Shown in pieces: positions 35,043 to 43,760 of a stretch of DNA of 64,000 nt. Both the position numbers and the translations under genes were made by a program. Under the pieces are notes generated by a model that had not been told where the DNA came from, did not search any database, and saw nothing but the letters and a program-made list of their open reading frames with translations. Location of the stretch: NCBI GenBank assembly GCA_902760865.1, contig CACWID010000001.1, positions 1 through 64,000 on the forward strand. Reading direction: 5' to 3'. How positions within the stretch are numbered: the stretch's first letter is position 1; each line of letters begins with the position of its first letter. This stretch comes from an uncultured Bacteroidales bacterium (lineage in GTDB: Bacteria > Bacteroidota > Bacteroidia > Bacteroidales > Muribaculaceae).

Positions 35043-35432
35043 TTACTTCTCATACATTTCGAGGGGTTGGCCATCGGGGTCGTCAAAGAAGACGAAACGC
35101 TTACCTGTCGTCCCGTCGGTCCTAATGTCCTCGTGGGCAACTCCCATGCGGTCCAGTTCGGCAACTTGGGCCACTATGTCATCTACCTCGAAGGCCAGAT
35201 GACGTAGTCCTGCCGCCTCGGGGTAGGTCAAGCGTTGAGGCGGTGATGGAAACGAGAACAGCTCGATGACATATTCCCCGTTTAGGGACAACTTGGTCAG
35301 GTAGGATTGCTGTTCCTCGCGCCAGTGTTCTGCCATGACTTGGCAGCCGACCACGCGTGTATAGAAATCGAGGCTCCGCTGGTAGTCGGAGCAAATGAGT
35401 GCAATATGATGTACTTTGTTGAGTTTCAGCAT
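35043..35432 (-). CDS. VOC-family metalloprotein, glyoxalase-like
   Basis: 129 residues. The N-terminal half has KVHHIALICSDYQRSLDFY with a His ligand, and the C-terminal half has GLRHLAFEVDD and DPDGQPLEMYE, giving the paired beta-alpha-beta-beta-beta units and four metal-ligand positions (His, Glu, His, Glu). The match is to the small YaeR/GloA2-type branch, whose substrates in most bacteria are unassigned. It lies 30 nt downstream of the RhuM-Fic gene on the same strand. Confidence 0.85.
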   Translation of the reverse strand: MLKLNKVHHIALICSDYQRSLDFYTRVVGCQVMAEHWREEQQSYLTKLSLNGEYVIELFSFPSPPQRLTYPEAAGLRHLAFEVDDIVAQVAELDRMGVAHEDIRTDGTTGKRFVFFDDPDGQPLEMYEK

Positions 35433-35462
35433 AATTCAATTGATTTATTAATACAAAAACTA

Positions 35463-36452
35463 CTATTCGTTCTTCTGATTAATAAGATTTACCACCACTT
35501 TGACCATGACGTCTTTTTCCTCGGTCTTGCTCTCGGCAATCATCAGCGTGAGGGCGACGAGCGTATTGTCGGCCAGTCTCTTGCTGCCGTCCTCACGGTA
35601 GAGTATGCCATTGTTGTTGAGGAACCAGAGGAAGAGCGTGGCGGCAATGCGCTTGTTGCCGTCACTGAATGAGTGGTTCTTGGTGACAAGATACAGCAGC
35701 ATGGCGGCTTTTTCCTCCACGCTAGGATAGAGTTCCTCACCCCCGAAGGTCTGGTAAATCTGGCCAATACTGCTCTTGAAGGAGTCGTCCTTCTCGTTGC
35801 CGAACAAGCTGCTGCCTCCAAACTTCTCACGCAGAGCGTCAATCTCGCTGATGGCGTTCTCGTAGGTGGCATGGAAGCGTTCCTCCTGGGTGGTCTTCTC
35901 GATGGTCAGCCGCTCATAATCATAGTTATCAAGCGTGTCCAGTGCGTAAGCATAATCGGTCACCACGTCGAATAAGGCCTGATTCTCTTCCGAAGGCATT
36001 AACGGCTGACTCTGGATGGTACGACCCAGTATGCCAACAAGCTGGCGCAGTTCGCCAATTTGCTCACGACGGATATTGTCATTCACAGCATAGCCCTTGA
36101 CAAGGTAATCCTTCAATACCCTCCTTGCCCAGATACGGAAAGCTGTGCCTCGCTTGCTCTTTACACGATAACCGACAGAGATGATGACGTCAAGGTCATA
36201 GAACTTTTGAATTCGTGTCACCTGACGTTTTCCTTCAGTTTGAACTTGTAAGAATTCCTTACATGTTGACTCTTTATCCAATTCACCTTCATTATATGCA
36301 TTACGGATATGCATTGTAATATTCTGAGGTGTTTTTTGGAACAGTTCGGCCATCTGGGCTTGTGTCAGCCAGACAGTGTCGTTTTCCAGACGGACATCAA
36401 TTTGTGTCTGCCCGTCTTCGCTTTGGTATATGACGATTTTGTTCTCTTCCAT
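35463..36452 (-). CDS. RhuM-family protein fused to a Fic/Doc domain
   Basis: 329 residues. The N-terminal region (VWLTQAQMAELFQKTPQNITMHIRN, FYDLDVIISVGYRVKSKRGTAFRIWA) is RhuM, a DNA-binding-like domain often found in islands. From about residue 200 a Fic/Doc domain follows, with the active loop HSFSDGNKRIAA (about 259-270) matching HxFxD(G/A)NKR. Fido enzymes transfer AMP, phosphate or similar groups onto protein targets, and Doc-type ones are toxins. No antitoxin gene or Fic inhibitory helix motif was found next to it. It lies 14 nt downstream of carbonic anhydrase. Confidence 0.8.
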   Translation of the reverse strand: MEENKIVIYQSEDGQTQIDVRLENDTVWLTQAQMAELFQKTPQNITMHIRNAYNEGELDKESTCKEFLQVQTEGKRQVTRIQKFYDLDVIISVGYRVKSKRGTAFRIWARRVLKDYLVKGYAVNDNIRREQIGELRQLVGILGRTIQSQPLMPSEENQALFDVVTDYAYALDTLDNYDYERLTIEKTTQEERFHATYENAISEIDALREKFGGSSLFGNEKDDSFKSSIGQIYQTFGGEELYPSVEEKAAMLLYLVTKNHSFSDGNKRIAATLFLWFLNNNGILYREDGSKRLADNTLVALTLMIAESKTEEKDVMVKVVVNLINQKNE

Positions 36453-36466
36453 GTGAGTTTTTGTGT

Positions 36467-37009
36467 TTATGCGATTTCCTCCAGTGCGCCTGTGGTGGAG
36501 TCGATGATGAAACCGCGCACGATGATGTCACGGGGCATCAACGGATGCGTCTTGATGGTCTCGACGGTCTTGCGAACGGACTCGGGCGTGTCCTTGAAGC
36601 CCTCCAGCCACTGGTCGAGATCGATGCCACACATGCGGATTGTGTGGAGCGTCTCATCGGTCACGCCGCGCTTGACCATCTCGTGGTGGAAGTGGTCAAA
36701 GCTCATGTGACAGGCACCGCAGTTGGAGTGTGCCACCACCATGATTTCCTCCACTCCCAGTTCATAGACGGCAACAATGAGGCTACGCATCGCCGAGTCA
36801 AAGGGCGAAATCACAAGTCCTCCTGCATTCTTGATGATCTTGGCATCGCCGTTTTTCAGGCCCAGGGCGGCAGGCAGCAACTCGGTCAGGCGCGTATCCA
36901 TGCAGGACAACACCGCCAATTTCTTGTCGGGATATTTATCGGTGATATACTGCTCGTAACCCTTGCGGGCGACAAACTCCTTGTTGTATTCAATAATCTC
37001 GTTGATCAT
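36467..37009 (-). CDS. can: beta-class carbonic anhydrase, second copy
   Basis: 180 residues, with CMDTR zinc/active-site motif (Cys36) and HSNCGACH (His94, Cys97), like the copy at 24750. Overall the two proteins differ by scattered substitutions only. The ATG overlaps the TfoX-like gene stop (ATGA), so translation is coupled. The neighbouring genes (TfoX, thioredoxin-like, thioesterase) are unrelated to those of the first copy, so the two may be expressed under different conditions. Confidence 0.92.
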   Translation of the reverse strand: MINEIIEYNKEFVARKGYEQYITDKYPDKKLAVLSCMDTRLTELLPAALGLKNGDAKIIKNAGGLVISPFDSAMRSLIVAVYELGVEEIMVVAHSNCGACHMSFDHFHHEMVKRGVTDETLHTIRMCGIDLDQWLEGFKDTPESVRKTVETIKTHPLMPRDIIVRGFIIDSTTGALEEIA

Positions 37010-37332
37010 GATTTCTTCTTTATCTTGGGTTTGGGGTCAGGCAATGCTTTACATGTCTCACGGACAAGAGCGGCGAGGTAGTCGCGGTCGTCCACATCGG
37101 CAATCAGGAAATAGTCCTTGGCACCGTCGTAGGGCGGACGCAATTCCACCGAGCGCAACATGGGTCGCACCGCCTCGGTAGGCTTCAAGTAAAAGCAGTC
37201 GTCGCAGATGAGCCCAAAGATCTTGCCGTCACAATAGACGCCATAGTCTCCGAACATCTTCTTGACCATGATTTCACCTGCTCCACCACACTGGTCGGCA
37301 ATGTATTGCACGAGGTCAGGATTGCTTGCCAT
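37006..37332 (-). CDS. TfoX/Sxy N-terminal domain protein
   Basis: 108 residues from the ATG at 37332; the longer reading frame upstream is a shadow of the thioredoxin-like gene. MVKKMFGDYGVYCDGKIFGLI and YFLIADVDDRDYLAALV are the TfoX_N family motifs. The C-terminus is basic (KPKIKKKS). In gammaproteobacteria TfoX controls competence, but stand-alone N-domains in Bacteroidales have no known role. Coupled to the downstream carbonic anhydrase. Confidence 0.85.
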   Translation of the reverse strand: MASNPDLVQYIADQCGGAGEIMVKKMFGDYGVYCDGKIFGLICDDCFYLKPTEAVRPMLRSVELRPPYDGAKDYFLIADVDDRDYLAALVRETCKALPDPKPKIKKKS

Positions 37333-37352
37333 AACCCTCTCTGGATTGCCTT

Positions 37353-37850
37353 TTATTCCCTCACGGCCTTGGGGGTCCAGTTCTGGAAGAAGCGCAGCAC
37401 TTTCTCCTTGTTGTAGCCCTTGCCCTCCTCGAGGAAACTTGAGTCCTGGATGTGCAGGATGTTGCCTTGCTCGTCCAGCACGACAAACACGGGGAAGCCG
37501 AAGCGTCCGGCATTGTTGAGCCGCTTCATCAGTGCCTGGCCCACCTCGCCCGCCTTGCGAGGGTGGTAATTGACGTGGATGTAGACGAAGTTCTGCTCGA
37601 TGACCGCGGCGATGGTGCTGTCGTTGGTGATAAACTCGGCAAACCGCAGGCACCAGGGGCACCAGTTGCCGCCCACCTGACAGATGACGAACTTGCCCTC
37701 CTCTCGGGCCTGGACAATTGCCTGGTCAATCTGCTCCAGCGGGTTGATTTGCTCGTTATAGACCTTCTTGGGAGCGGAGCCCTCTTCCTGGGCGCTCATC
37801 GCCATCAGCGTGAGGACCAATACAAGTGTGATGCTTAATAATCTCTTCAT
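37353..37850 (-). CDS. secreted thioredoxin-like protein
   Basis: 165 residues with an N-terminal signal peptide (LLSITLVLVLTLMAMSAQ). The thioredoxin fold has WCPWC at 63-67, the redox-active CxxC, and a cis-Pro in RFGFPVFVVLDE. This is the DUF255/thioredoxin_7 type of periplasmic thiol-disulfide protein. It overlaps the thioesterase gene by 4 nt and lies 20 nt upstream of the TfoX-like gene, in one operon. Confidence 0.88.
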   Translation of the reverse strand: MKRLLSITLVLVLTLMAMSAQEEGSAPKKVYNEQINPLEQIDQAIVQAREEGKFVICQVGGNWCPWCLRFAEFITNDSTIAAVIEQNFVYIHVNYHPRKAGEVGQALMKRLNNAGRFGFPVFVVLDEQGNILHIQDSSFLEEGKGYNKEKVLRFFQNWTPKAVRE

Positions 37851-38218
37851 AATCTTGACATGAATTTTTCTCTATCGACAATGTAGCGCACGTGCTTGCC
37901 CTCGCCCAGGAGGACGTCGCCGCAGTGGGCCGTGACTTGAAACTCGATTTTTTTGCCCTCCACGCGGGTGACCGTGGCTGTTGCCGTGACGGTCTTGCCT
38001 GTCGGGGTGGGTTTGACGTGTGACGCGTCGATGTGTCCGCCGACGGTGGTACTGCCCTCGGGCAGGTGGCCTGCCACGGCGAGCATGGCGGCATTCTCCA
38101 TAAGGGCCGTCATGGCCGGTGTGGCGAGTACGGGCAGGTCGCCCGAGCCCATGGTGATGGCTGTGACCGTCTCATCGACAGTCAGTGTGCTGGTGTGGGT
38201 CATTCCTTCGGTAATCAT
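37847..38218 (-). CDS. thioesterase family protein, FlK-like hotdog fold
   Basis: 123 residues. The N-terminus ATPAMTALMENAAMLAV and the TVGGHIDASHVKPTPTG block, with His in VGGHIDASHV, match the FlK-like (fluoroacetyl-CoA thioesterase-related) single-hotdog proteins; YIVDREKFMSRL ends it. The natural substrate in this genus is unknown. It overlaps the thioredoxin-like gene by 4 nt. Confidence 0.82.
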   Translation of the reverse strand: MITEGMTHTSTLTVDETVTAITMGSGDLPVLATPAMTALMENAAMLAVAGHLPEGSTTVGGHIDASHVKPTPTGKTVTATATVTRVEGKKIEFQVTAHCGDVLLGEGKHVRYIVDREKFMSRL

Positions 38219-38226
38219 TGCATTAT

Positions 38227-39648
38227 TCAGGGTGTTATGGGTTGATAGTCCAGTTGCTTGTCCATCCAGGCGAGGCGTTCAAGTAGCCACTGCCTGATAT
38301 GGGCGATTTCGTCATTGTAATCTACCGCGACATAGTGGTTGGGTTTCATCTTTTTGCCCCAGCAGGGCCAAGCCTGGCTGTTGCGGCCCTCGGCGCCCTG
38401 CACGGTGACGACGGCGGCCAGCGAGTCCAGCGTTGCCATCAGGCGGTCGGTACGCAGGTTGCCCTCGCGGTATTGCGCCCAGCGCATCTTGACTTGTGCA
38501 GTATAGGCCGGGTCGTTGTTGAGCACATACCACCAGAACGGAATCAGATACACTTCCTCTTCCTGATACATGATGTCATTGTTGCGGTACATCCAGGTGT
38601 CCGTGCGCCAACTCTGGCGATAGTCAACGTTGCCATAGGCCCGGTCGGTGTCCCAGACGACCATCTTGAAACGTGGGTCAACGCTGTCGCGCCGCTTGTA
38701 GAACTTGCCGCTTAGCCTGTAGGCATCGACATTGTGGCTCAGCTCCATCATCAGCTGGTAGTCGATAAAGGACATCACGTCGATGTGCTGGCGATAGTTT
38801 CCTCTGGCAAAAGCGGTCTCCATCGCGTCGATGCTTTGGTTGATGTATCTGATCTGTTCTTTGCTCAGGTCCTCGTGGTCGGGCTCCTTGTACTGGAACA
38901 GAATGTAGCGGTCGATATAGGGCTTGCCATTCCCGTCCACAGGGTGGAACTTGGACCTGTATGTCACGTCGTCGTTGCAGTCCACCTCCATCAGGTAGTC
39001 GCCGGTGATTGCATCTCCCTTGTCGCCGGGGCCGCGCAAGTCCAGGCGATGCTTACCCTTAGAAACGACCTCAGCAAGCACAAACACGCCATAGTAGGTG
39101 CCGTCCAGTATCAGTTCGCAATGGCGACCTTGCGGCACATACTCCATCCACGGGCGCGCCAGTTCGAAGGTCAGCACGTCGCGGATCAGGCTCCTGTCGA
39201 TGCGCGGTGCGAGCAGGGCCCAGTTGTTGTCCTTGCCCATGCCCAGCAGGGACACCTTCTGCTTCTGAGCGCTGCCACGCTTCAGCGGTTCGGCCAGGGT
39301 GCGGAATGAGTAAGGCTTCTTGCGGCTGTCGTTATAGGTAGAATTACCACGATAGCGCACGGCAATGTAGCCCTGATAGTCGATGCGTTGACCCGGATGG
39401 GCCACTGTGTCGGCATAATTGATGCGGCCCTCGCCGTTCCAGATGATTTTCATGCGCCCGCCGATGCGCTTGTCGCGCATGATGGAGTCGCAGTTCACCT
39501 CAATCCAGACGATGGGCAGGTTGGTAGAATCCAGCCTGACCTCGGTGTAGCGGGGCGGGAAGTTACGGGCAGACTTCTTGACACAGGCCGTCAATGCCAG
39601 TGTCATCACCGCCATCACCATCGCCATCAACTGCAGAAATCTCTTCAT
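38227..39648 (-). CDS. CotH-kinase-family lipoprotein
   Basis: 473 residues from the ATG at 39648 (39654 is also possible). A lipoprotein signal peptide (FLQLMAMVMAVMTLALTAC) is followed by a CotH domain: IAVRYRGNSTYNDSRKKPYSF, LIRDVLTFELARPW, GDYLMEVDCND, and the active-site-like VVWDTDRAYGN. CotH proteins are atypical protein kinases in spore-forming bacteria. In Bacteroidales, surface lipoprotein versions are of unknown target. It lies 8 nt upstream of the thioesterase gene, so it starts the operon 39648-35463. Confidence 0.85.
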   Translation of the reverse strand: MKRFLQLMAMVMAVMTLALTACVKKSARNFPPRYTEVRLDSTNLPIVWIEVNCDSIMRDKRIGGRMKIIWNGEGRINYADTVAHPGQRIDYQGYIAVRYRGNSTYNDSRKKPYSFRTLAEPLKRGSAQKQKVSLLGMGKDNNWALLAPRIDRSLIRDVLTFELARPWMEYVPQGRHCELILDGTYYGVFVLAEVVSKGKHRLDLRGPGDKGDAITGDYLMEVDCNDDVTYRSKFHPVDGNGKPYIDRYILFQYKEPDHEDLSKEQIRYINQSIDAMETAFARGNYRQHIDVMSFIDYQLMMELSHNVDAYRLSGKFYKRRDSVDPRFKMVVWDTDRAYGNVDYRQSWRTDTWMYRNNDIMYQEEEVYLIPFWWYVLNNDPAYTAQVKMRWAQYREGNLRTDRLMATLDSLAAVVTVQGAEGRNSQAWPCWGKKMKPNHYVAVDYNDEIAHIRQWLLERLAWMDKQLDYQPITP

Positions 39649-39711
39649 CGGCATGCCATTGGGTTTCACACTGCAAAATTACAAAAAATGCCGAAAAACA
39701 CAAAAGCGGCA

Positions 39712-39748
39712 AAAAAGTTGCATATTACAACTTTTTGTGGTAATTTTG
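39712..39748 (+). promoter_or_regulatory. promoter with an inverted-repeat operator before the S24 repressor
   Basis: AAAAAGTTG (39712-39720) and CAACTTTTT (39728-39736) form a perfect 9-bp inverted repeat with a 7-nt spacer. It overlaps the GTTG that serves as -33 and ends 4 nt before TAATTTTG (39741-39748), a -7 box. The spacing between the two boxes is 20 nt. A repressor bound here would block the polymerase. Confidence 0.65.
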
Positions 39749-39761
39749 CCGCAAGAAAAGT

Positions 39762-40478
39762 ATGAAAACACATGACAGAAACATCTTAAACATCATGGAT
39801 AATCAGAAAAATGCTGAAATCATTGCCCGCATCAAGTATCTGATGAAGGAAATGGGCCTGCGACAGGTGCAGTTTGCCCAGCGCATCGGTGTGGACACGT
39901 CCAACTTGTCGAAGTACCTCAATGCCCACATGCCGCTGAGCGACTCTTTCCTAAACCGCCTGGTGGTGAACCTGGGTGTATCCAAGGAGTGGCTCCTTGA
40001 CGGCACCGACCTACCCTTCGGCAAGGCCGTGGTGCGTGTCGAGGGCGCTCCGTCGGCCACCGCGGGCGCAGAGACGGGTACGCCGGTCTATGATGTGGAT
40101 GCCACGGCAGGCGCCACGTCGGGCCGCAACGAGCTGTTCGCCACCGAGAATATCGTCGGCTGGGTCAATCTTCCCAACGTCAGTCCCCATTGCCGCATCG
40201 TCCGCGTGAGCGGCGACTCGATGGCTCCCGTCATCATGGACGGCGACTTTGTGGCAGTGCGCGAGGTGAGCAATCCCGACCAGATTTATTGGGGCCAAAT
40301 CTACATCATCCAGCTGGATGACTTCAGATTGGTGAAATACCTTCGTCGCCACAGCGACCCTAACATGGTGGTATTGCGCAGCGAGAATCCCAACTATGAT
40401 GACATGGACGTGAGGCGTACCGACATCCACGAGCTGCTGCTCGTGCAGCATGTCCTTCATCTGAATACTAGGCTTTAG
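39762..40478 (+). CDS. LexA/CI-like repressor with S24 protease domain
   Basis: 238 residues. An N-terminal XRE-type HTH (MKEMGLRQVQFAQRIGVDTSNLSKYL) is followed by a flexible linker that contains an Ala-Gly pair (TAGATS) suitable for self-cleavage, and then the S24 peptidase with Ser in SGDSM (about 153) and Lys in RLVKYL (about 192). It should bind its own promoter operator and inactivate itself on a RecA or stress signal. The ATG at 39795 (MDNQ) is an alternative start, because the -7 box is very near the first ATG. Confidence 0.85.
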   Translation: MKTHDRNILNIMDNQKNAEIIARIKYLMKEMGLRQVQFAQRIGVDTSNLSKYLNAHMPLSDSFLNRLVVNLGVSKEWLLDGTDLPFGKAVVRVEGAPSATAGAETGTPVYDVDATAGATSGRNELFATENIVGWVNLPNVSPHCRIVRVSGDSMAPVIMDGDFVAVREVSNPDQIYWGQIYIIQLDDFRLVKYLRRHSDPNMVVLRSENPNYDDMDVRRTDIHELLLVQHVLHLNTRL

Positions 40479-40525
40479 GTCTTTGGCTTTAGGACTTTAG
40501 CTGATGTATTTTGTATCAAGAACAA

Positions 40526-41755
40526 ATGACTGAAGAAATGAATATCCATTATCATACCCTGGGCAATGGCCTTCGGCTGGTCCATGTCAGGACTGAGAAC
40601 CAGGTGGCGTGGTGCGGCCTGGCCATTAATGCCGGTAGCCGCGACGAGCAGGAAGGCCACTATGGCCTGGCCCACTTCGTCGAGCACACCATCTTTAAGG
40701 GGACGACCCACCGTCGCGCCTGGCACATCCTTAACCGCATGGAGCGGGTGGGCGGCGAGCTCAATGCCTATACCACCAAGGAGGGAACGATGATCTACTC
40801 GGTGTTCCCCCACCAGCATCTGGCTCGTGCCGTCGATTTGCTGGCCGACCTCGTGCAGTGGTCCATATTTCCTCAGGAGGAACTTGACCGCGAACTTGAC
40901 GTCGTGCTCGAGGAGGCGGCGAGCTACCGCGACACGCCGAGCGATGCCGTCTATGATGACTTTGAGGACCTGTTGCTGGCTGGCAGCGAGCTAGGCCACA
41001 ACATCTTGGGCCGCGAGGAAGACCTGAAATGCCTCACCCGTGAGGATTGCCTCCGTTATCTCAAGGCGCTCTATGTGCCCACCAATATGGTCTTTTTCTC
41101 GACAGGCCCGGAGCCGGCCGAGCGGGTCTTCCACCTGGCGGAGCGTAGCCTGGGCGGTATGAGTCATGCGCTGGCGCCGCGACACCGCCGTGTGCCAGCC
41201 GAGGTGGCCCCGTTCAGGCAGGTCATCAAGATCGGCACCCATCAGGCCCACACGATTGTCGGTGCCCGAGTGCCGTCGCTGGACAATCCGCTGCGCTTTG
41301 CGCTGATGCTGCTGAATAACATCCTGGGCGGTCCCGGCATGAACTCGCTGCTCAACGTGGAGCTGCGTGAGCGTCGGGGATATGTCTATACCGTCGAGTC
41401 CACCCTCACGATGCTGAGCGACTGTGGCTGGCTGGAAATCTATCTGGGCTGTGACCCGGATGACGTTCGTTCCAGCCTGCGTGTCATCGAGCGCATCACG
41501 GGGCGCCTGAGCCAGGAACTGTTGCCCGAGCGCCGTCTGGAGGCCTACAAGAAGCAATATTGCGGCCAGCTCGTCGTGGCTGCCGATAGCACAGAGTTCA
41601 TGGCGATGCGTGCCGGCCGTGGAATGCTCTATCACGGCTCGGTGGCCACTATCGATGAGACCATCGCCCGGATTCATTCCGTCAGTGCCGACGAAATCGC
41701 TCGCGCTGCGGCTTATCTGTCCAGTGACCGCCTCTCGTCGCTCACTTTCCAGTGA
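40526..41755 (+). CDS. M16-family zinc peptidase
   Basis: 409 residues from the ATG at 40526 (upstream TTG at 40511 and downstream ATG at 40538 are alternatives). The active site HFVEH (50-54) is the HxxEH zinc motif of pitrilysin/insulinase-type peptidases; a distal Glu lies in LDVVLEEAAS. Two structurally repeated domains (about 10-210 and 220-409) are present, the size of a processing-peptidase-like subunit. Cytoplasmic, with no signal peptide. Likely digests small peptides; the partner is unknown. Confidence 0.88.
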   Translation: MTEEMNIHYHTLGNGLRLVHVRTENQVAWCGLAINAGSRDEQEGHYGLAHFVEHTIFKGTTHRRAWHILNRMERVGGELNAYTTKEGTMIYSVFPHQHLARAVDLLADLVQWSIFPQEELDRELDVVLEEAASYRDTPSDAVYDDFEDLLLAGSELGHNILGREEDLKCLTREDCLRYLKALYVPTNMVFFSTGPEPAERVFHLAERSLGGMSHALAPRHRRVPAEVAPFRQVIKIGTHQAHTIVGARVPSLDNPLRFALMLLNNILGGPGMNSLLNVELRERRGYVYTVESTLTMLSDCGWLEIYLGCDPDDVRSSLRVIERITGRLSQELLPERRLEAYKKQYCGQLVVAADSTEFMAMRAGRGMLYHGSVATIDETIARIHSVSADEIARAAAYLSSDRLSSLTFQ

Positions 41756-41784
41756 GCGCGGTAACGTGTTTTTCAGGACAAATG

Positions 41785-41816
41785 TTTGCAGGGATGGTAA
41801 AATATGACTACTTTCG
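41785..41816 (+). promoter_or_regulatory. promoter of the glycosyltransferase operon
   Basis: TTTG (41785-41788), a 20-nt spacer, and TACTTTCG (41809-41816) match the Bacteroidetes -33/-7 pattern, with one mismatch in the -7 box. It lies 17 nt before the ATG at 41834. Confidence 0.65.
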
Positions 41817-41833
41817 TGGCGTAATTACTCTTA

Positions 41834-42787
41834 ATGAAGATGAAAAAGATTTCGGTACTTATACCGTGTTATAACGAAGAGCAATCTCTGCCGTTGCTCT
41901 ATCCCGAGCTTGTAAAGCTGATGGAGTGCCAACCGGCCTATGAGTGGGAACTGATGTTTGTCAACGACGGCAGCCGCGACGGCACGTTGCGGGAGTTGAA
42001 GCGCCTGCGCCAGTTGGATCAGCGTGTCAACTATGTGGACCTGTCACGCAACTTCGGCAAGGAGAATGCCATGCTGGCCGGATTTGACTATGTGACCGGC
42101 GACTGCATGGTCATCATCGACGCCGACCTGCAGCACCCGCCCACGCTCATCCCCGAGATGATCAAGTGGTGGGAGCAGGGCTATGACGACGTGTATGCCA
42201 AGCGCAAAACCCGCGGCAAGGAAAGCTGGCTGCGCAAGCACCTGTCGCTGCAGTTCTATAAGATTTTGCAGAGCTCGTCTCGCTTCGACGTGTTGCAGAA
42301 CGTGGGCGACTTCCGCCTGCTGGACCGCAGCTGCATCAATGCGCTGAAGAGCATGCGCGAGAGTGAGCGTTACACCAAGGGCATGTACAGCTGGATCGGC
42401 TTCAAGAAGAAGGATGTCGAGTTTGAGCAGGGCGACCGTGTGGCTGGTGAGTCGTCATGGAACTACAGGCAACTGTTCTCGTTTGCCATCGACGGCATCA
42501 CGTCGTTCACCAGTGCGCCGTTGCGCATCTCGACCATCGCCGGATTCGTCGTTTCGCTGTTCGCCTTCCTGTACATGATTTATGTGCTGATCAAGGCGGC
42601 CATCTGGGGCGACCCGGTGCAGGGCTATCCCACGCTGGTGATTCTCATCCTGTTCCTGGGCGGCATCCAGTTGATTTCGCTGGGTATCATCGGTGAGTAC
42701 ATCGGCCGCATCTACAACGAGACCAAGAACCGTCCCGACTACATCGTGCGCGAGTTCAACGACAGCCGCGACACGGCCATCAAGTGA
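41834..42787 (+). CDS. polyprenyl-phosphate-type glycosyltransferase, GT2
   Basis: 317 residues. The N-terminal catalytic domain starts ISVLIPCYNEEQSLPLLYPE and contains the DxD-like IIDADLQ. Two C-terminal membrane helices (about 235-255 and 270-292) give the GtrB/DPM1 layout. Such enzymes load a sugar from a nucleotide donor onto a polyprenyl phosphate at the inner membrane. Most likely it supplies donor for the DUF6056 proteins encoded next. The next gene is a near-identical copy. Confidence 0.85.
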   Translation: MKMKKISVLIPCYNEEQSLPLLYPELVKLMECQPAYEWELMFVNDGSRDGTLRELKRLRQLDQRVNYVDLSRNFGKENAMLAGFDYVTGDCMVIIDADLQHPPTLIPEMIKWWEQGYDDVYAKRKTRGKESWLRKHLSLQFYKILQSSSRFDVLQNVGDFRLLDRSCINALKSMRESERYTKGMYSWIGFKKKDVEFEQGDRVAGESSWNYRQLFSFAIDGITSFTSAPLRISTIAGFVVSLFAFLYMIYVLIKAAIWGDPVQGYPTLVILILFLGGIQLISLGIIGEYIGRIYNETKNRPDYIVREFNDSRDTAIK

Positions 42788-42824
42788 GTATGATAATGGC
42801 TTCGGCCTAAACGCGTGAAAGAAG

Positions 42825-43760
42825 ATGAAAAAAATATCTGTTCTCGTCCCTTGCTATAATGAGGAGCAGAGCCTGCCGCTGCTGTTACCGGAACTGAAGA
42901 AACTCATGGACGGCGACATGGCCCACGAGTGGGAAGTGCTTTTTGTCAACGACGGCAGCCATGACGGTACACTCGACTTGTTGCGGCAGTACCGCAGCCA
43001 GGATGAGCGTATCAATTACGTGTCGTTGACGCGCAACTTCGGTAAGGAAGCGGCGATGCTGGCGGGATTTGACTATGTGACTGGCGACTGCATGGTCATC
43101 ATCGATGCCGACCTGCAGGATCCGCCAGAGCTTATCCCCGAGATGATCAAGTGGTGGGAACAGGGCTACGAGGACGTCTATGCCCGGCGCAAGTCGCGCG
43201 GCAGGGAGAGCTGGCTGCGCAAGAGCCTGTCGATGATGTTCTACCGCATGCTGCAGCAGTCTTCTCGATTTGACGTGTTGAAAAATGTGGGTGACTTCCG
43301 CCTGCTGGACCGCCGTTGCATCAATGCCTTGAAACGCATGCGCGAGAGCGAACGTTACACCAAGGGGATGTTCAGCTGGATAGGCTTCAAGAAGAAGGAG
43401 ATAGAATTTGACCGCGGGGACCGTCATGCCGGGAAGTCATCGTGGAACTATGGCCAACTGTTCTCGTTGGCTATCGACGGCATCACTTCGTTCTCTACTC
43501 TGCCGCTGCGCATATCGACGATAGCGGGCTTCTTCGTTTCTATGCTGGCGCTTATCTATATGCTGGTAGTTTTCTTCAGGGCGCTGATATGGGGCAATCC
43601 CGTAGAAGGTTATCCATCGTTGCTGGTCATCATGCTGTTCCTGGGCGGCATCCAGCTGCTGTCGTTGGGCATCATCGGTGAGTATATCGGGCGCATCTAT
43701 AACGAGACCAAGAATCGTCCTGACTACCTCGTGGACGAACACAATAACGAGAAGGTATGA
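42825..43760 (+). CDS. polyprenyl-phosphate-type glycosyltransferase, GT2, paralogue
   Basis: 311 residues, closely related to the preceding gene over its full length (same ISVLVPCYNEEQSLPLLLPE start, IIDADLQDPPELIPEM, and two C-terminal membrane helices). The adjacent tandem copies may act on different sugars or make homologous donors. It overlaps the DUF6056 gene by 4 nt, tightly linking their expression. Confidence 0.85.
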   Translation: MKKISVLVPCYNEEQSLPLLLPELKKLMDGDMAHEWEVLFVNDGSHDGTLDLLRQYRSQDERINYVSLTRNFGKEAAMLAGFDYVTGDCMVIIDADLQDPPELIPEMIKWWEQGYEDVYARRKSRGRESWLRKSLSMMFYRMLQQSSRFDVLKNVGDFRLLDRRCINALKRMRESERYTKGMFSWIGFKKKEIEFDRGDRHAGKSSWNYGQLFSLAIDGITSFSTLPLRISTIAGFFVSMLALIYMLVVFFRALIWGNPVEGYPSLLVIMLFLGGIQLLSLGIIGEYIGRIYNETKNRPDYLVDEHNNEKV

